DNA of 64,000 bases, from contig CAVXZK010000014.1 of assembly GCA_963766365.1 (NCBI GenBank), forward strand, positions 248,001 through 312,000, in the 5' to 3' direction. The DNA is from JALORV01 sp963766365 (GTDB lineage: Bacteria > Pseudomonadota > Gammaproteobacteria > Burkholderiales > Burkholderiaceae_F). Positions 8,657 to 17,006 of this stretch are shown in pieces (position 1 is the stretch's first letter; every line of letters begins with the position of its first letter). Made by a program: the position numbers and the translations under genes. The notes under the pieces were generated by a model that was not told the origin of the DNA, ran no database searches, and saw nothing but the letters and a program-made list of their open reading frames with translations.

Positions 8657-10129
8657 ATGAAGACACGCGCGTTGCTGCAGGGCGCCCTGTGCGGGGCGAT
8701 CGCCGCCGTCCTGCTGGCCGGATGCGGCAAGAAGGACGACCCCATCGCGCAGGCCGAGAAGAAGGTCGCCGCTGCCGGCGTGCCGGCGCCGGGCATCGCC
8801 GAGACCAAGGCCATCGCCGAAGAGGCCTTCATCTACGGCCTGCCGCTGGTGATGAACTATGCGGTGATGAACGAATTCGTCGTCGACAAGAGCTCCGGGC
8901 AGTACAAGGGCCCGTTCAACACCGTCGTCAACGAGGCGCGTGTCTTCACCTACCAGGACACCGCGGTGGTCACGCCGAACAGCGATACGCCGTACTCGAT
9001 GCTGTGGCTGGACCTGCGCGCCGAGCCGATGGTGATCTCGGTGCCGGCCGTGGACCCGAAGCGCTACTACTCGGTGCAGCTGGTCGACGGCAACACCTAC
9101 AACTACGGCTACATCGGCAGCCGTGCCACCGGCAGCGAGGCCGGCGACTTCCTGGTGGTCGGCCCTGGCTGGAAGGGCGAGACGCCGGCAGGCATCAAGA
9201 AGGTGTTCCAGTCGAGCACGCCTTTCGGGCTGACCATCTTCCGCACCCAGCTCTTCGATGCCGCGGACATGCCCAACGTGGTCAAGGTGCAGGCCGGCTA
9301 CAAGGCGCAGCCGCTGTCTGCTTTCCTGAAGCAGCCCGCGCCGCCGGCCCCGCCATTGCCGGACTTCTTGCCGGCCAGCACCGCCGGCATCAAGGACAAC
9401 TTCTACGCCTATCTCGACGCGGCGCTGCAGTACGTGCCCGAATCCGAGGACGACAAGGCGCTGCGCGCACGGCTGGCCAGCATCAGCATCGGCCCGGGCA
9501 AGCGCTTCGACTTCAAGGACCTGTCGGTCGAGCACAAGGCCGCCGTGCTGCTGGCCATGAAGGAGGGCAGCGACAAGGTCAAGGCCTACCTGGACGGCGG
9601 CATGAAGAACATCGACGGCTGGAAGGTCGGCTCGCTGTTCGGCGACCGCGCCTTCTTCAACGGCGATTGGCTCAAGCGTGCCGCCGCCGCACAGGGCGGC
9701 ATCTACGGCAACGATGCCGTCGAGGCGATGTATCCGATGACGCGTTCCGACGCGCGGGGCGAGGTGCTGGACGGCAGCAAGCAGGACTACACGCTGAGCT
9801 TCGCGGCAGGGCAGTTGCCGCCGGTGAACGCCTTCTGGTCGGTGACCATGTACGACGGCAAGACGCAGTTCTTGATCAAGAACCCGATCAATCGCTACCT
9901 GATCAACTCGCCGATGCTGCCGTCGATGAAGAAGAACGCCGACGGCTCGCTGACGCTCTACATCCAGAAGGATTCGCCCGGCAGGGACAAGGAATCGAAC
10001 TGGCTGCCCGCGCCGGACGGTCCGATCTACCTGGTGATGCGCCTCTACTGGCCGAAGGCCGAGGCGCCGTCGATCCTGCCGCCCGGTGAAGGCACCTGGA
10101 ATCCGCCCGCGTTGAAGCAGGTGAATTGA
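8657..10129 (+). CDS. DUF1254/DUF1214 lipoprotein
   Basis: The 490-residue lipoprotein has lipobox LLAGC at residues 19-23, so it is probably membrane-anchored. The N-terminal DUF1254 part contains AFIYGLPLVMNYAVM and TPNSDTPYSMLWLDLRAEP. The C-terminal DUF1214 part contains PVNAFWSVTMYDGKTQFL and SLTLYIQKDSPG. The pair is common in bacterial exported proteins of unknown activity. The gene lies 15 bp after the SHOCT gene and 40 bp before the predicted outer-membrane protein gene. It is an intact relative of the broken gene at 5838 but clearly diverged, so it is not a recent duplicate. Confidence 0.88.
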   Translation: MKTRALLQGALCGAIAAVLLAGCGKKDDPIAQAEKKVAAAGVPAPGIAETKAIAEEAFIYGLPLVMNYAVMNEFVVDKSSGQYKGPFNTVVNEARVFTYQDTAVVTPNSDTPYSMLWLDLRAEPMVISVPAVDPKRYYSVQLVDGNTYNYGYIGSRATGSEAGDFLVVGPGWKGETPAGIKKVFQSSTPFGLTIFRTQLFDAADMPNVVKVQAGYKAQPLSAFLKQPAPPAPPLPDFLPASTAGIKDNFYAYLDAALQYVPESEDDKALRARLASISIGPGKRFDFKDLSVEHKAAVLLAMKEGSDKVKAYLDGGMKNIDGWKVGSLFGDRAFFNGDWLKRAAAAQGGIYGNDAVEAMYPMTRSDARGEVLDGSKQDYTLSFAAGQLPPVNAFWSVTMYDGKTQFLIKNPINRYLINSPMLPSMKKNADGSLTLYIQKDSPGRDKESNWLPAPDGPIYLVMRLYWPKAEAPSILPPGEGTWNPPALKQVN

Positions 10130-10169
10130 ATGGGTTCAGAACCGCTATAGGACACGTGAAGGCGATCAC

Positions 10170-10997
10170 ATGAGTCCGTTCACCCGGCCACTTGTGCGGG
10201 CGGCAGGCACATGCGCAGCGATGTCGATGCTGTGCATGACCGCACGTGCCGAGCTGTCGGCTGCCGAACTCGCCAAACTGGCGCAGAACCCGGTCGGCAA
10301 CCTGATCAGCGTGCCGTTCGAGAACAACACCAACTTCAACACCGGACCGCTGTCGGGCACGCAGAACATCCTGAACATCCAGCCGGTGTATCCGATCGAG
10401 GTCAGCAGCGACTGGAACGTCATCACCCGCACCATCATGCCGCTGATCTGGCAGCCGGAGTTCGTGCCCGGCCAGGGCGACACCTTCGGACTGGGCGACA
10501 TCCAGCTGTCGGCCTTTCTGTCGCCGTCCAGCCCGGGGCCGGGCGGGCTGATCTGGGGCGCGGGTGCGATCGTGCAGATGCCCACCAACACCGACGACGT
10601 GCTCGGCAACAAGAATTGGGGGCTGGGGCCGACGGCGGTGGTGCTGAAGCTGGAGAAGGGCAGCCCCTGGGTCTACGGCGCGCTGTTCAACAACATCTGG
10701 TCGTTGTCCAGCAGCAAGCAGGGAGGGCACTACAACAACTTCCTGGTGCAGCCGTTCCTGAACTACAACTTTCCCGGCGGGCTGTACCTGACGATGTCGC
10801 CCATCATCACCGCCAACTGGGAAGCGGACAGCGACCAGCGCTGGACCGTGCCGCTGGGCGGCGGCGTCGGCAAGATCTTCCATATCGGCAAGCTGCCGGT
10901 GAACACGCAGATCGTCGCGTACTACAACGTCGTGCATCCGGACAACGGAGCCAACTGGCAGCTGCGCGCGCAGGTGCAGTTCATGTTTCCCAAGTGA
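10170..10997 (+). CDS. Predicted outer-membrane beta-barrel protein (transporter-like, often labelled neuromedin U)
   Basis: The product is 275 residues with a signal peptide ending near MTARAEL. The mature part alternates hydrophobic and polar residues with many aromatic strand ends, such as SVPFENNTNFNTGPL, FLNYNFPGGLYLTMSPI and LRAQVQFMFPK. The terminal FPK with a phenylalanine near the C-terminus fits outer-membrane insertion. Close relatives are widely, and misleadingly, annotated as neuromedin U. It is the last gene of the sulfatase-led run. A role in substrate passage for that cluster is an inference only. Confidence 0.7.
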   Translation: MSPFTRPLVRAAGTCAAMSMLCMTARAELSAAELAKLAQNPVGNLISVPFENNTNFNTGPLSGTQNILNIQPVYPIEVSSDWNVITRTIMPLIWQPEFVPGQGDTFGLGDIQLSAFLSPSSPGPGGLIWGAGAIVQMPTNTDDVLGNKNWGLGPTAVVLKLEKGSPWVYGALFNNIWSLSSSKQGGHYNNFLVQPFLNYNFPGGLYLTMSPIITANWEADSDQRWTVPLGGGVGKIFHIGKLPVNTQIVAYYNVVHPDNGANWQLRAQVQFMFPK

Positions 10998-11170
10998 CCT
11001 CCCTCAACCCCCAGCCCGAGCGCATGAATACGCTGACGGCCCGCGCCTCGTGCAGTGTCATCCCCCAAACCCAACTCCATGGTGTCCGACCGTGCTTGCG
11101 CAGTGACTGCGCGGCGACAATGGTGGTCGGCGCCCTGGCCGTGTAGTCACATTAGATTCGGAGTCGGAAC

Positions 11171-11605
11171 ATGAGAAAACTCAGCATTGCCCCCGCCGTC
11201 TTTGCGCTGTTCCTCGCGGCCTGCGCGGCGCCTGGACCTCAGCCCGGTGAAATGGAAATCCGCCGCGGAACGATCGAACAGATCACGGCGGTGCAACTCC
11301 AGAACAATCATCATCAGGGCGTCGGCGCCGTCGTTGGCGGGTTGGCCGGCCTCGGCATCGGCAGCCTGATCGGCGGTGGCACCGGACGCGATGTCGCGAT
11401 GGTGCTCGGCACGGTGGGCGGTGCGCTGGCTGGCAACGAGATCCAGAAGAAGCACGATCAGCCGGTGCCCGGACAGCAGATCATCGTGCGGACCACGAAC
11501 GGGGTGCTAGTGGCCGTGACGCAGCCGGTCAACCCGGGATTGCGCGTTGGACAGCGCGTCTACCTCGAAGGCAACGGCGACGGGGCCCGCGTCGTTGCGC
11601 AGTAA
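11171..11605 (+). CDS. Glycine-zipper lipoprotein, SlyB/Pcp-like
   Basis: The 144-residue product has lipobox LAAC (LFLAACAAP), so it is a lipoprotein. A glycine-zipper membrane segment occupies about 56-95 (GVGAVVGGLAGLGIGSLIGG, then VLGTVGGALAGNEIQ). The C-terminal part (VRTTNGVLVAVTQP) resembles the SlyB/Pcp outer-membrane lipoproteins. Such proteins stabilise the outer membrane and respond to envelope stress. It has its own probable promoter region, as about 170 bp precede it. CGGAGTCGG lies just before the ATG. Confidence 0.85.
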   Translation: MRKLSIAPAVFALFLAACAAPGPQPGEMEIRRGTIEQITAVQLQNNHHQGVGAVVGGLAGLGIGSLIGGGTGRDVAMVLGTVGGALAGNEIQKKHDQPVPGQQIIVRTTNGVLVAVTQPVNPGLRVGQRVYLEGNGDGARVVAQ

Positions 11606-11636
11606 CGCGTGATCGCACGACACCGCGACAGCGGCA

Positions 11637-12119
11637 GTGGATGACTCGGCGGTGTACATCACCTCGCTCGACGAGGTGTTCTGGGGACTGCTGCTGATCG
11701 CGCTGACGATGGTCATCCACGGGGTTGGCGTGGCCATCACGCTGCGCGTAGGCCAGGCCCTGCAGCGTCATGCGCAGGGAGCCTCGCCGCTGCTTGGCAT
11801 CAGCGCCTTGGTCGTGGCGACATGGATTCTCGTGATCGTCCACCTGATAGAGATCGTGGCGTGGGGCGGATTCCTGCTCGGGCGCGGCGCGTTCGAGAAC
11901 CTCAGCACCGCAATTTATTACTCCTTGATGCAGTACACGACGGTTTCGAGCGAACTCAGACTTCCATACGGCCTGCGACTGCTGGGAGGCATCATTCCAC
12001 TGTCGGGCCTGATCACCGTGGCATGGTCGACCGGTGTGCTGTTTGCCCTCGCGCAGAGGTTCCAGGCACGGTACGAGGAGGCGGCCCGCCCCCGCGGCCG
12101 GAGCCCTGAACTGGAATGA
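11637..12119 (+). CDS. Integral membrane protein with two-TM ion-channel-like fold
   Basis: The 160-residue product has about four hydrophobic segments: LLLIALTMVIHGVGVAI, ISALVVATWILVIVHLIEIV, a short one around STAIYYSLMQYTTVSS, and GIIPLSGLITVAWSTGVLF. The third region sits where ion_trans_2 channels have a pore loop, but the TVGYG selectivity sequence is absent (TTVSSEL instead). It may therefore be a channel relative with another role. A GTG at 11637 gives this form, and an in-frame GTG 15 bp later is also possible. No convincing RBS is visible. It follows the glycine-zipper lipoprotein by about 30 bp. Confidence 0.6.
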   Translation: MDDSAVYITSLDEVFWGLLLIALTMVIHGVGVAITLRVGQALQRHAQGASPLLGISALVVATWILVIVHLIEIVAWGGFLLGRGAFENLSTAIYYSLMQYTTVSSELRLPYGLRLLGGIIPLSGLITVAWSTGVLFALAQRFQARYEEAARPRGRSPELE

Positions 12120-12133
12120 CAACGGGGGTGTCG

Positions 12134-12208
12134 ATGCCCAGGATCTCTGCAACCCTGTATGCCGTGCTGACGCTGTCCGCTCAGGCGCAATTCAAGTTTC
12201 CGAAGTAG
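12134..12208 (+). other. 24-codon open frame resembling a signal peptide joined to a barrel C-terminus
   Basis: ATG 12134 follows GGGGG by 5 bases and encodes 24 residues: a leader-like part (MPRISATLYAVLTLSAQAQ) followed directly by FKFPK and a stop. The ending closely resembles the QFMFPK terminus of the outer-membrane protein at 10170. It could be the scar of a deletion that removed almost all of a second such gene, a tiny expressed peptide, or chance. There is no independent support for expression. Confidence 0.3.
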
Positions 12209-12238
12209 TCCTCGGCCGTGTCCGACCCGGGAGAATTC

Positions 12239-14812
12239 ATGATGTCAATTGTTCGAACCTTCGCGTTGACACTTTTGACCGGCGCGGTGGTCGCCGGCTG
12301 CGTCAGCCGTTCCAGCGACACGGCCCCGATGCCGCCGCTGGACAACTCGTGGAGCCCGGCAATGAACGTCAGCGCGGCCGGCGGCGGACCGCCGCCGCCG
12401 TCGGCGTCGCCAGCAGCCCCGGCTCCGCGTGACCCGTGGCCTCGCGACGTCACGCTGACCGGCGCCGATGCGCTGATCTACCAGCCGCAGATCGACTCGT
12501 GGAGCGGCAATGCGCTCGCGTGGCGCGTTGCCGTGGCGCTGCGGCCCGCCGGACAGAAGGACGAGACCTTTGGCGTTGTCTGGGGTACAGCGCGCACCGA
12601 CGTCGACCGCGTAACGCGCACGGTCGAGCTCAACGATCTCGTGGTCACGAAGAGCAACTTCCCGACACTTCCTGACAAGGGGGCGCAATACCTGCCGGGG
12701 CTGCGCACCGCGCTGGTGAGCGCGCTGCAGACGATGGCGCTCGACAGCCTCGAGGCGTCGCTCGCGGCCTCGAAGACGGTGCAGCCGACGACGCACGCGG
12801 TGCGTAATGAGGCGCCGACGGTCGTCGTCGCCTACGGGCCGGCGCTACTGGTGCCGATCGAAGGCAAGCCCGTCGTGCGCGAGGTCCCGGACACGCGCTT
12901 CGAGCGCGTGATCAACACGCATGCGATGCTCGCCCGCACGCGCGCCGACAAGACCTGGTACTTGCATGTCTACGACGGGTGGGTGTCGTCGACCTCGCTC
13001 GATGGCCCGTGGACGCAGGTCGGCTTCGCGCCGCTCGGACTCGACGACATGGCGAAGCAGCTCGCGCAGTCGGGGACGGCGGATCTGCTCGACGGCGGCG
13101 AGGGCGCGACGCCGAAGCCCGCACTGGCCAATGGCGTGCCGGCGATCCACGTCACTGAAGTCCCGACCGAGCTCATCGTCTTCAAGGGCCAGCCCAATCT
13201 CGTGCCGATCACCGGCACGCCGCTGCTGTGGGCAACCAACAGCGCGACCGACGTGATCGTCGACACGACGAACAACGCCTACTACGTGCTGATGGCCGGA
13301 CGTTGGTTCCGCGCGCCGAGGCTCGGCGGGCCGTGGGCCTTCGTCGCCAGCAACGCGCTGCCGCCGTCGTTCCGGCAGATACCCGCGAAAGGCACGCCGG
13401 CCTCGATCGTGCTGGCGTCGGTGGCGGGAACACCGCAGGCACAGGAGGCGGTGATCGCGAATTCGATACCGCAGACCGCGGCGGTGGCGCGCAAGGGCGG
13501 GCCGACCTTCACGCCGGAGTTCGACGGCGCGCCGCAGTTGCAGCCGGTGGCCGGCACCCCGCTGCGCTATGTCACCAACTCCAAGGTTCCGGTGATCGAG
13601 GTGAGTCCGAGTGCCTATTACGCCGTTACCGGCGGCGTGTGGTTCTCCGCGAGTGCGCTGACCGGGCCATGGATCGTGGCCACTGCCGTGCCGGGCGTCA
13701 TCTACACAATCCCGGTCTCGTCGCCGCTGCACTACGTCACCTATGTGCACGTCTACGGCTACACCGGCAATGTCGTCTACGCCGGCTACACGCCCGGCTA
13801 CCTCGGCACCGTCGTCGATACCGGCGGCACCGTGGTCTACGGCACCGGCTACGCCTATTCGCCGTGGATCGGCAGCGTCTGGTACGGCGCTCCGGTCACC
13901 TATGGCGTGGCGGCTATGCCGGTCCATAACCCCTACGTCGGCTTCACATTCGGGTTCGCCATGGGTCTGACGGCCGCGTACTGGGCGGAGCCTTACTGGG
14001 GCGGGGCGTACTACCACGCCGGCTACTACGGGTATCCGTGCTGCGGCTCGGCGACGGCCGATGTCTATCGCAGCTGGCCGGGTGGCGTGTCGTCCGGCAC
14101 GCGCACATACTGGGCCGACAACGGCGGCGCGTTCGGCACGACCGCGGCCGGCAACTACGCTACCAGCCGCGGCACGACCGGCAGCTACAACGCGCAGCGC
14201 AGCTGGAATCCCTATACGGGGCAGGGCTCGCAGGGCTACAACCGCACATTCAACACCGCGTCTGGCACGACCGGTTCCGTCAATCGCAGCGAGACTTACA
14301 ACGCACAAACCGGCCAGCGCGGCTATGGCTCGAACGTGGAGGCGACCGGCGCCGGCGGCAGTTCGATCGATCGCAACGTGTCCGCGACCGCTGGCCCACA
14401 AGGTTATGACCGCGGCGCGTCGACCACGACCTACAACGCGAACACCGGCCAGACCAAGACCTGGAGCGACGGCACGCCGCAGAACACGCACGTCGCCGGC
14501 GCGGACGGCAACGTCTATCGCAGCGACGGCAGCGGCGGCTGGCAGCAGCATTCCGCCGGTGGCTGGGGCAGTGCCTCGAGCAACACGGCGTGGGCCAGCC
14601 AGGAGCAGCAGGCGCGCAGCAGCGCCGCGGATCGCACGGGCAGCTGGGGCAGCGGCGGCTGGGATCGCTCCGGCAGTGGCTCCGGTGAATGGGGTAGCCG
14701 TTCCGGGGGCGGCGCCGGGGGTGGCGGCAGCTGGGGCGATCGCTATAGCGGCGGCAGCTTCGGCGACCGCTTCGGCGGCGGCGGCTTCCGCGGCGGTGGC
14801 CGCCGCCGTTAG
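12239..14812 (+). CDS. Large exported lipoprotein with Gly/Ser/Tyr-rich C-terminus
   Basis: The 857-residue product has lipobox VAGC early (TGAVVAGCVSR), so it is probably lipid-anchored. A Pro-rich linker follows. Repeated units then contain GTPLLWATN, GTPLRYVTN and WFRAPRLGGPWAF / WFSASALTGPWIV, so the middle is made of tandem related modules. The last third is dominated by Gly, Ser, Tyr, Asn and Thr (AYWAEPYWGGAYYHAGYYGY, then GSGEWGSRSGGGAG) and is probably flexible or adhesive. Relatives are often called carbohydrate-binding family V/XII. GGAG sits 5 bases before ATG 12239; a second ATG follows immediately at 12242. Confidence 0.72.
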   Translation: MMSIVRTFALTLLTGAVVAGCVSRSSDTAPMPPLDNSWSPAMNVSAAGGGPPPPSASPAAPAPRDPWPRDVTLTGADALIYQPQIDSWSGNALAWRVAVALRPAGQKDETFGVVWGTARTDVDRVTRTVELNDLVVTKSNFPTLPDKGAQYLPGLRTALVSALQTMALDSLEASLAASKTVQPTTHAVRNEAPTVVVAYGPALLVPIEGKPVVREVPDTRFERVINTHAMLARTRADKTWYLHVYDGWVSSTSLDGPWTQVGFAPLGLDDMAKQLAQSGTADLLDGGEGATPKPALANGVPAIHVTEVPTELIVFKGQPNLVPITGTPLLWATNSATDVIVDTTNNAYYVLMAGRWFRAPRLGGPWAFVASNALPPSFRQIPAKGTPASIVLASVAGTPQAQEAVIANSIPQTAAVARKGGPTFTPEFDGAPQLQPVAGTPLRYVTNSKVPVIEVSPSAYYAVTGGVWFSASALTGPWIVATAVPGVIYTIPVSSPLHYVTYVHVYGYTGNVVYAGYTPGYLGTVVDTGGTVVYGTGYAYSPWIGSVWYGAPVTYGVAAMPVHNPYVGFTFGFAMGLTAAYWAEPYWGGAYYHAGYYGYPCCGSATADVYRSWPGGVSSGTRTYWADNGGAFGTTAAGNYATSRGTTGSYNAQRSWNPYTGQGSQGYNRTFNTASGTTGSVNRSETYNAQTGQRGYGSNVEATGAGGSSIDRNVSATAGPQGYDRGASTTTYNANTGQTKTWSDGTPQNTHVAGADGNVYRSDGSGGWQQHSAGGWGSASSNTAWASQEQQARSSAADRTGSWGSGGWDRSGSGSGEWGSRSGGGAGGGGSWGDRYSGGSFGDRFGGGGFRGGGRRR

Positions 14813-14940
14813 TGCCCAGCATCAGGCTGAGAGGAAACCGACGGGTTCAAGCGCGTCGCGCGGGTGCGCGCTGCGGGCAAATTCTGTAAGGGCTTGTTGC
14901 GCCGATCGATGGCGCGCAACTCCGCCCGTACTCAATCCGG

Positions 14941-16206
14941 CTATGCCGGCGGCGCGTCGGACGCCGCCCTCTCCGGCGCGCGCGGCGGCAGCCGTGTCAC
15001 GCTGCGCGCGTAGGAGGCGATGCCGGGCATCGCGCTGAGTCCATGCGCAACGATGCTGAGCAGGACGGTCGCCATCACGGCCAGGCGGATCGTTCCTTCG
15101 CCCGGCAACTGCGCGTGCTGCTCCAGGTAGACCAGTCCCAGCACGATCGACGCCAGGCCGCGCGGACCGAACCAGCCCATGAAGAGCACCGTGCTGCGGG
15201 TAAGACCGGTGCCGGCCAGCGCGATCGCCACGGGCAGCATGCGCAGGACAGTCAGGCTCAGCACGGCGTAAACCCAGGTCGCCATGGTGAAGTCTGCCCA
15301 GGTGCGGGCGACGAACAGCCCGAACAGGAAGAAGACAAAGTAGTTGAACAGCTGGCCCCATTCTTCGGTGAACTCGACGCTATGGCGCGCGACCTGGGGG
15401 AAACCGATCTGCACGGCCAGGCCGGCCACGAAGGCAGCGATGAACATGCTGGCGCCGGACTCCTCCGAGAGAATCATGCAGAGTAGGGGCAGTGCTACCA
15501 CGCCGAGCTGAGCGAGTGCGGTCGACATCCAGCGCCTTCGCTCAGCCAGGCCAAGCAGCCAGCCGCCCGCAAGGCCGGCTCCGACGCCGATCGCCGCCCC
15601 GTAGCCCAGCTGCTCGAGCAGGAAACGACCGAGAACGGTGGGCGCGCTCTGGTCGGCGGTCGCGGCCAATGCAATGAACAGCATCAGGAACGGGACAGAC
15701 AGTCCGTCATTGAGCCCCGCCTCGACGTTCAGCGCCTGCCGTATGCGCGCGGGCACTTTCGGGCTGCTGACGATGATCTGACCGAGGCCGGCATCGGTCG
15801 GTGCAAGGATCGCCGCGATGATTCCCGCCTCCCACCAGGTCAGACCGCCGAAGCACACCATCGCCGCGATGGCGCCCAACGCGATCGTCAGCAGCATGCC
15901 GGTGCTGAGCAGTCGCGCGGGCAGGTTGCGGTCGCCCTTCAGCGCGTCGCGCCGAATTCGTGCCGCGTCGGTGAACAGTGTCATCACGAGTCCGGTTTCG
16001 GCGATCAGCAGGAATGCCTTGCGGTGGGTCAGCAGCCCCGCCTCGAACTCCGGAAGCAGCAGCAAGGTCGCGCCAGCGGCAGTGAAAAGGAGCGGCGCCG
16101 TGATGACAGTGCTCGCCAGCCGTCGTGACACCAGGCTGTACCCAAAGACGAGGACGACGAAGACCGTGACGATCAGCACGCCGCGATTGTGCGCGAAGCG
16201 CGGCAT
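14941..16206 (-). CDS. Na+/H+ (cation:proton) antiporter, CPA1 family
   Basis: The product is 421 residues with about 12 membrane segments. It exchanges protons for sodium or another cation across the inner membrane. Hallmarks are AGIIAAILAPTDAGLGQII (the aspartate-bearing transport helix), ALNVEAGLNDGLSVPFLMLF and a C-terminal GWFGPRGLASIVLG with its conserved arginine. ATG 16206 (MPRFAHNRG) is chosen because the next hydrophobic helix starts soon after. The frame stays open up to 16338, but that part looks noncoding. It is divergent from the unknown gene at 16422. Confidence 0.9.
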   Translation of the reverse strand: MPRFAHNRGVLIVTVFVVLVFGYSLVSRRLASTVITAPLLFTAAGATLLLLPEFEAGLLTHRKAFLLIAETGLVMTLFTDAARIRRDALKGDRNLPARLLSTGMLLTIALGAIAAMVCFGGLTWWEAGIIAAILAPTDAGLGQIIVSSPKVPARIRQALNVEAGLNDGLSVPFLMLFIALAATADQSAPTVLGRFLLEQLGYGAAIGVGAGLAGGWLLGLAERRRWMSTALAQLGVVALPLLCMILSEESGASMFIAAFVAGLAVQIGFPQVARHSVEFTEEWGQLFNYFVFFLFGLFVARTWADFTMATWVYAVLSLTVLRMLPVAIALAGTGLTRSTVLFMGWFGPRGLASIVLGLVYLEQHAQLPGEGTIRLAVMATVLLSIVAHGLSAMPGIASYARSVTRLPPRAPERAASDAPPA

Positions 16207-16421
16207 TCGCCCCACTTCGTAGCCGAGAAAATGGGAATCGTTCCCACGCGACAGCTGAAGAGGGTCCGGCCACCGTCCACATGGCCGATGCAAAACGACC
16301 CAAGACGAGTGAGACGCGACGCTTCGCAGTCTGCGCAATGCGCTTTAAGTTCCCGTCAACCCGTCCATGGATCATTGCGTGCGCAATCTCGTTTCACCCC
16401 CCGGCGTCGCCTTGTACCGCA

Positions 16422-17006
16422 ATGCTTGAACTCGGATCGTTTGACGACGCGCGCCGCAGGGTGCTGGCAGAAGCTCAAAAGACATTGACCGGTCTGAATC
16501 AATTGATGTCCGAACCTGCCGAGTCGATCGATGACACGGTGGAACTGCTCACCGGCATTCGCCGGCAGGTGCAGGAACACCTCAACCACATCCAGCACCA
16601 GCAGATGATCGTCTGCGCGGCGGAGTGGCTCGTGCGTCATAGCGTTGCCGGTGTGCCGCTGCGTTGGCTCTGGAATCCGCGTCAGTCCGGCGAGCGCGGT
16701 GGTCCGGACCTGGTGGGACTCGAAGGCGAGGCAGTGCGTGTGTGTGCCGAAGTCAATGCGGTGGACGAGCCCATAGGCGTCGTCGACTCGCAGATGCGGC
16801 GCGGGCTGACCCGGCTCGCCGCGATGGAGGGGCGTCGCTTCTACTTCGTGCGGTCGGTATCGATGAAACGGCGCGCCGTCACCAAGGTCGTCAAGGACGG
16901 CTGGGACATCGCTGTCGTACAGATCGCACTGCAGCCGGAACCGCGGTTGCTGCCGCGGGTATCGGCGTTTTCGCTTGCCGGTGCCAGCCTGGCCGGCAAC
17001 CGCTGA
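16422..17006 (+). CDS. Unknown protein with nuclease-like core
   Basis: The product is 194 residues. An N-terminal helical part (about 1-60) is followed by AAEWLVRHSVAG, then GGPDLVGL (93-100), VCAEVNAVD (107-115) and LTRLAAMEGRRFYFVR. The spacing of GPD and AEVN recalls the PD-(D/E)xK nuclease core, with asparagine where lysine is usual, so activity is doubtful. I do not recognise the family. ATG 16422 is preferred over an upstream ATG at 16281, because the intervening sequence lacks the strong GC third-position bias of coding DNA here. The stop is one base from the convergent menA end. Confidence 0.55.
   Translation: MLELGSFDDARRRVLAEAQKTLTGLNQLMSEPAESIDDTVELLTGIRRQVQEHLNHIQHQQMIVCAAEWLVRHSVAGVPLRWLWNPRQSGERGGPDLVGLEGEAVRVCAEVNAVDEPIGVVDSQMRRGLTRLAAMEGRRFYFVRSVSMKRRAVTKVVKDGWDIAVVQIALQPEPRLLPRVSAFSLAGASLAGNR

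Noticed and set aside
12845..14551. A 568-codon minus-strand open frame opposite the large lipoprotein
   Set aside because: Its sequence is a reverse image of the Gly/Ser/Tyr-rich coding strand, with no start signals or domains.
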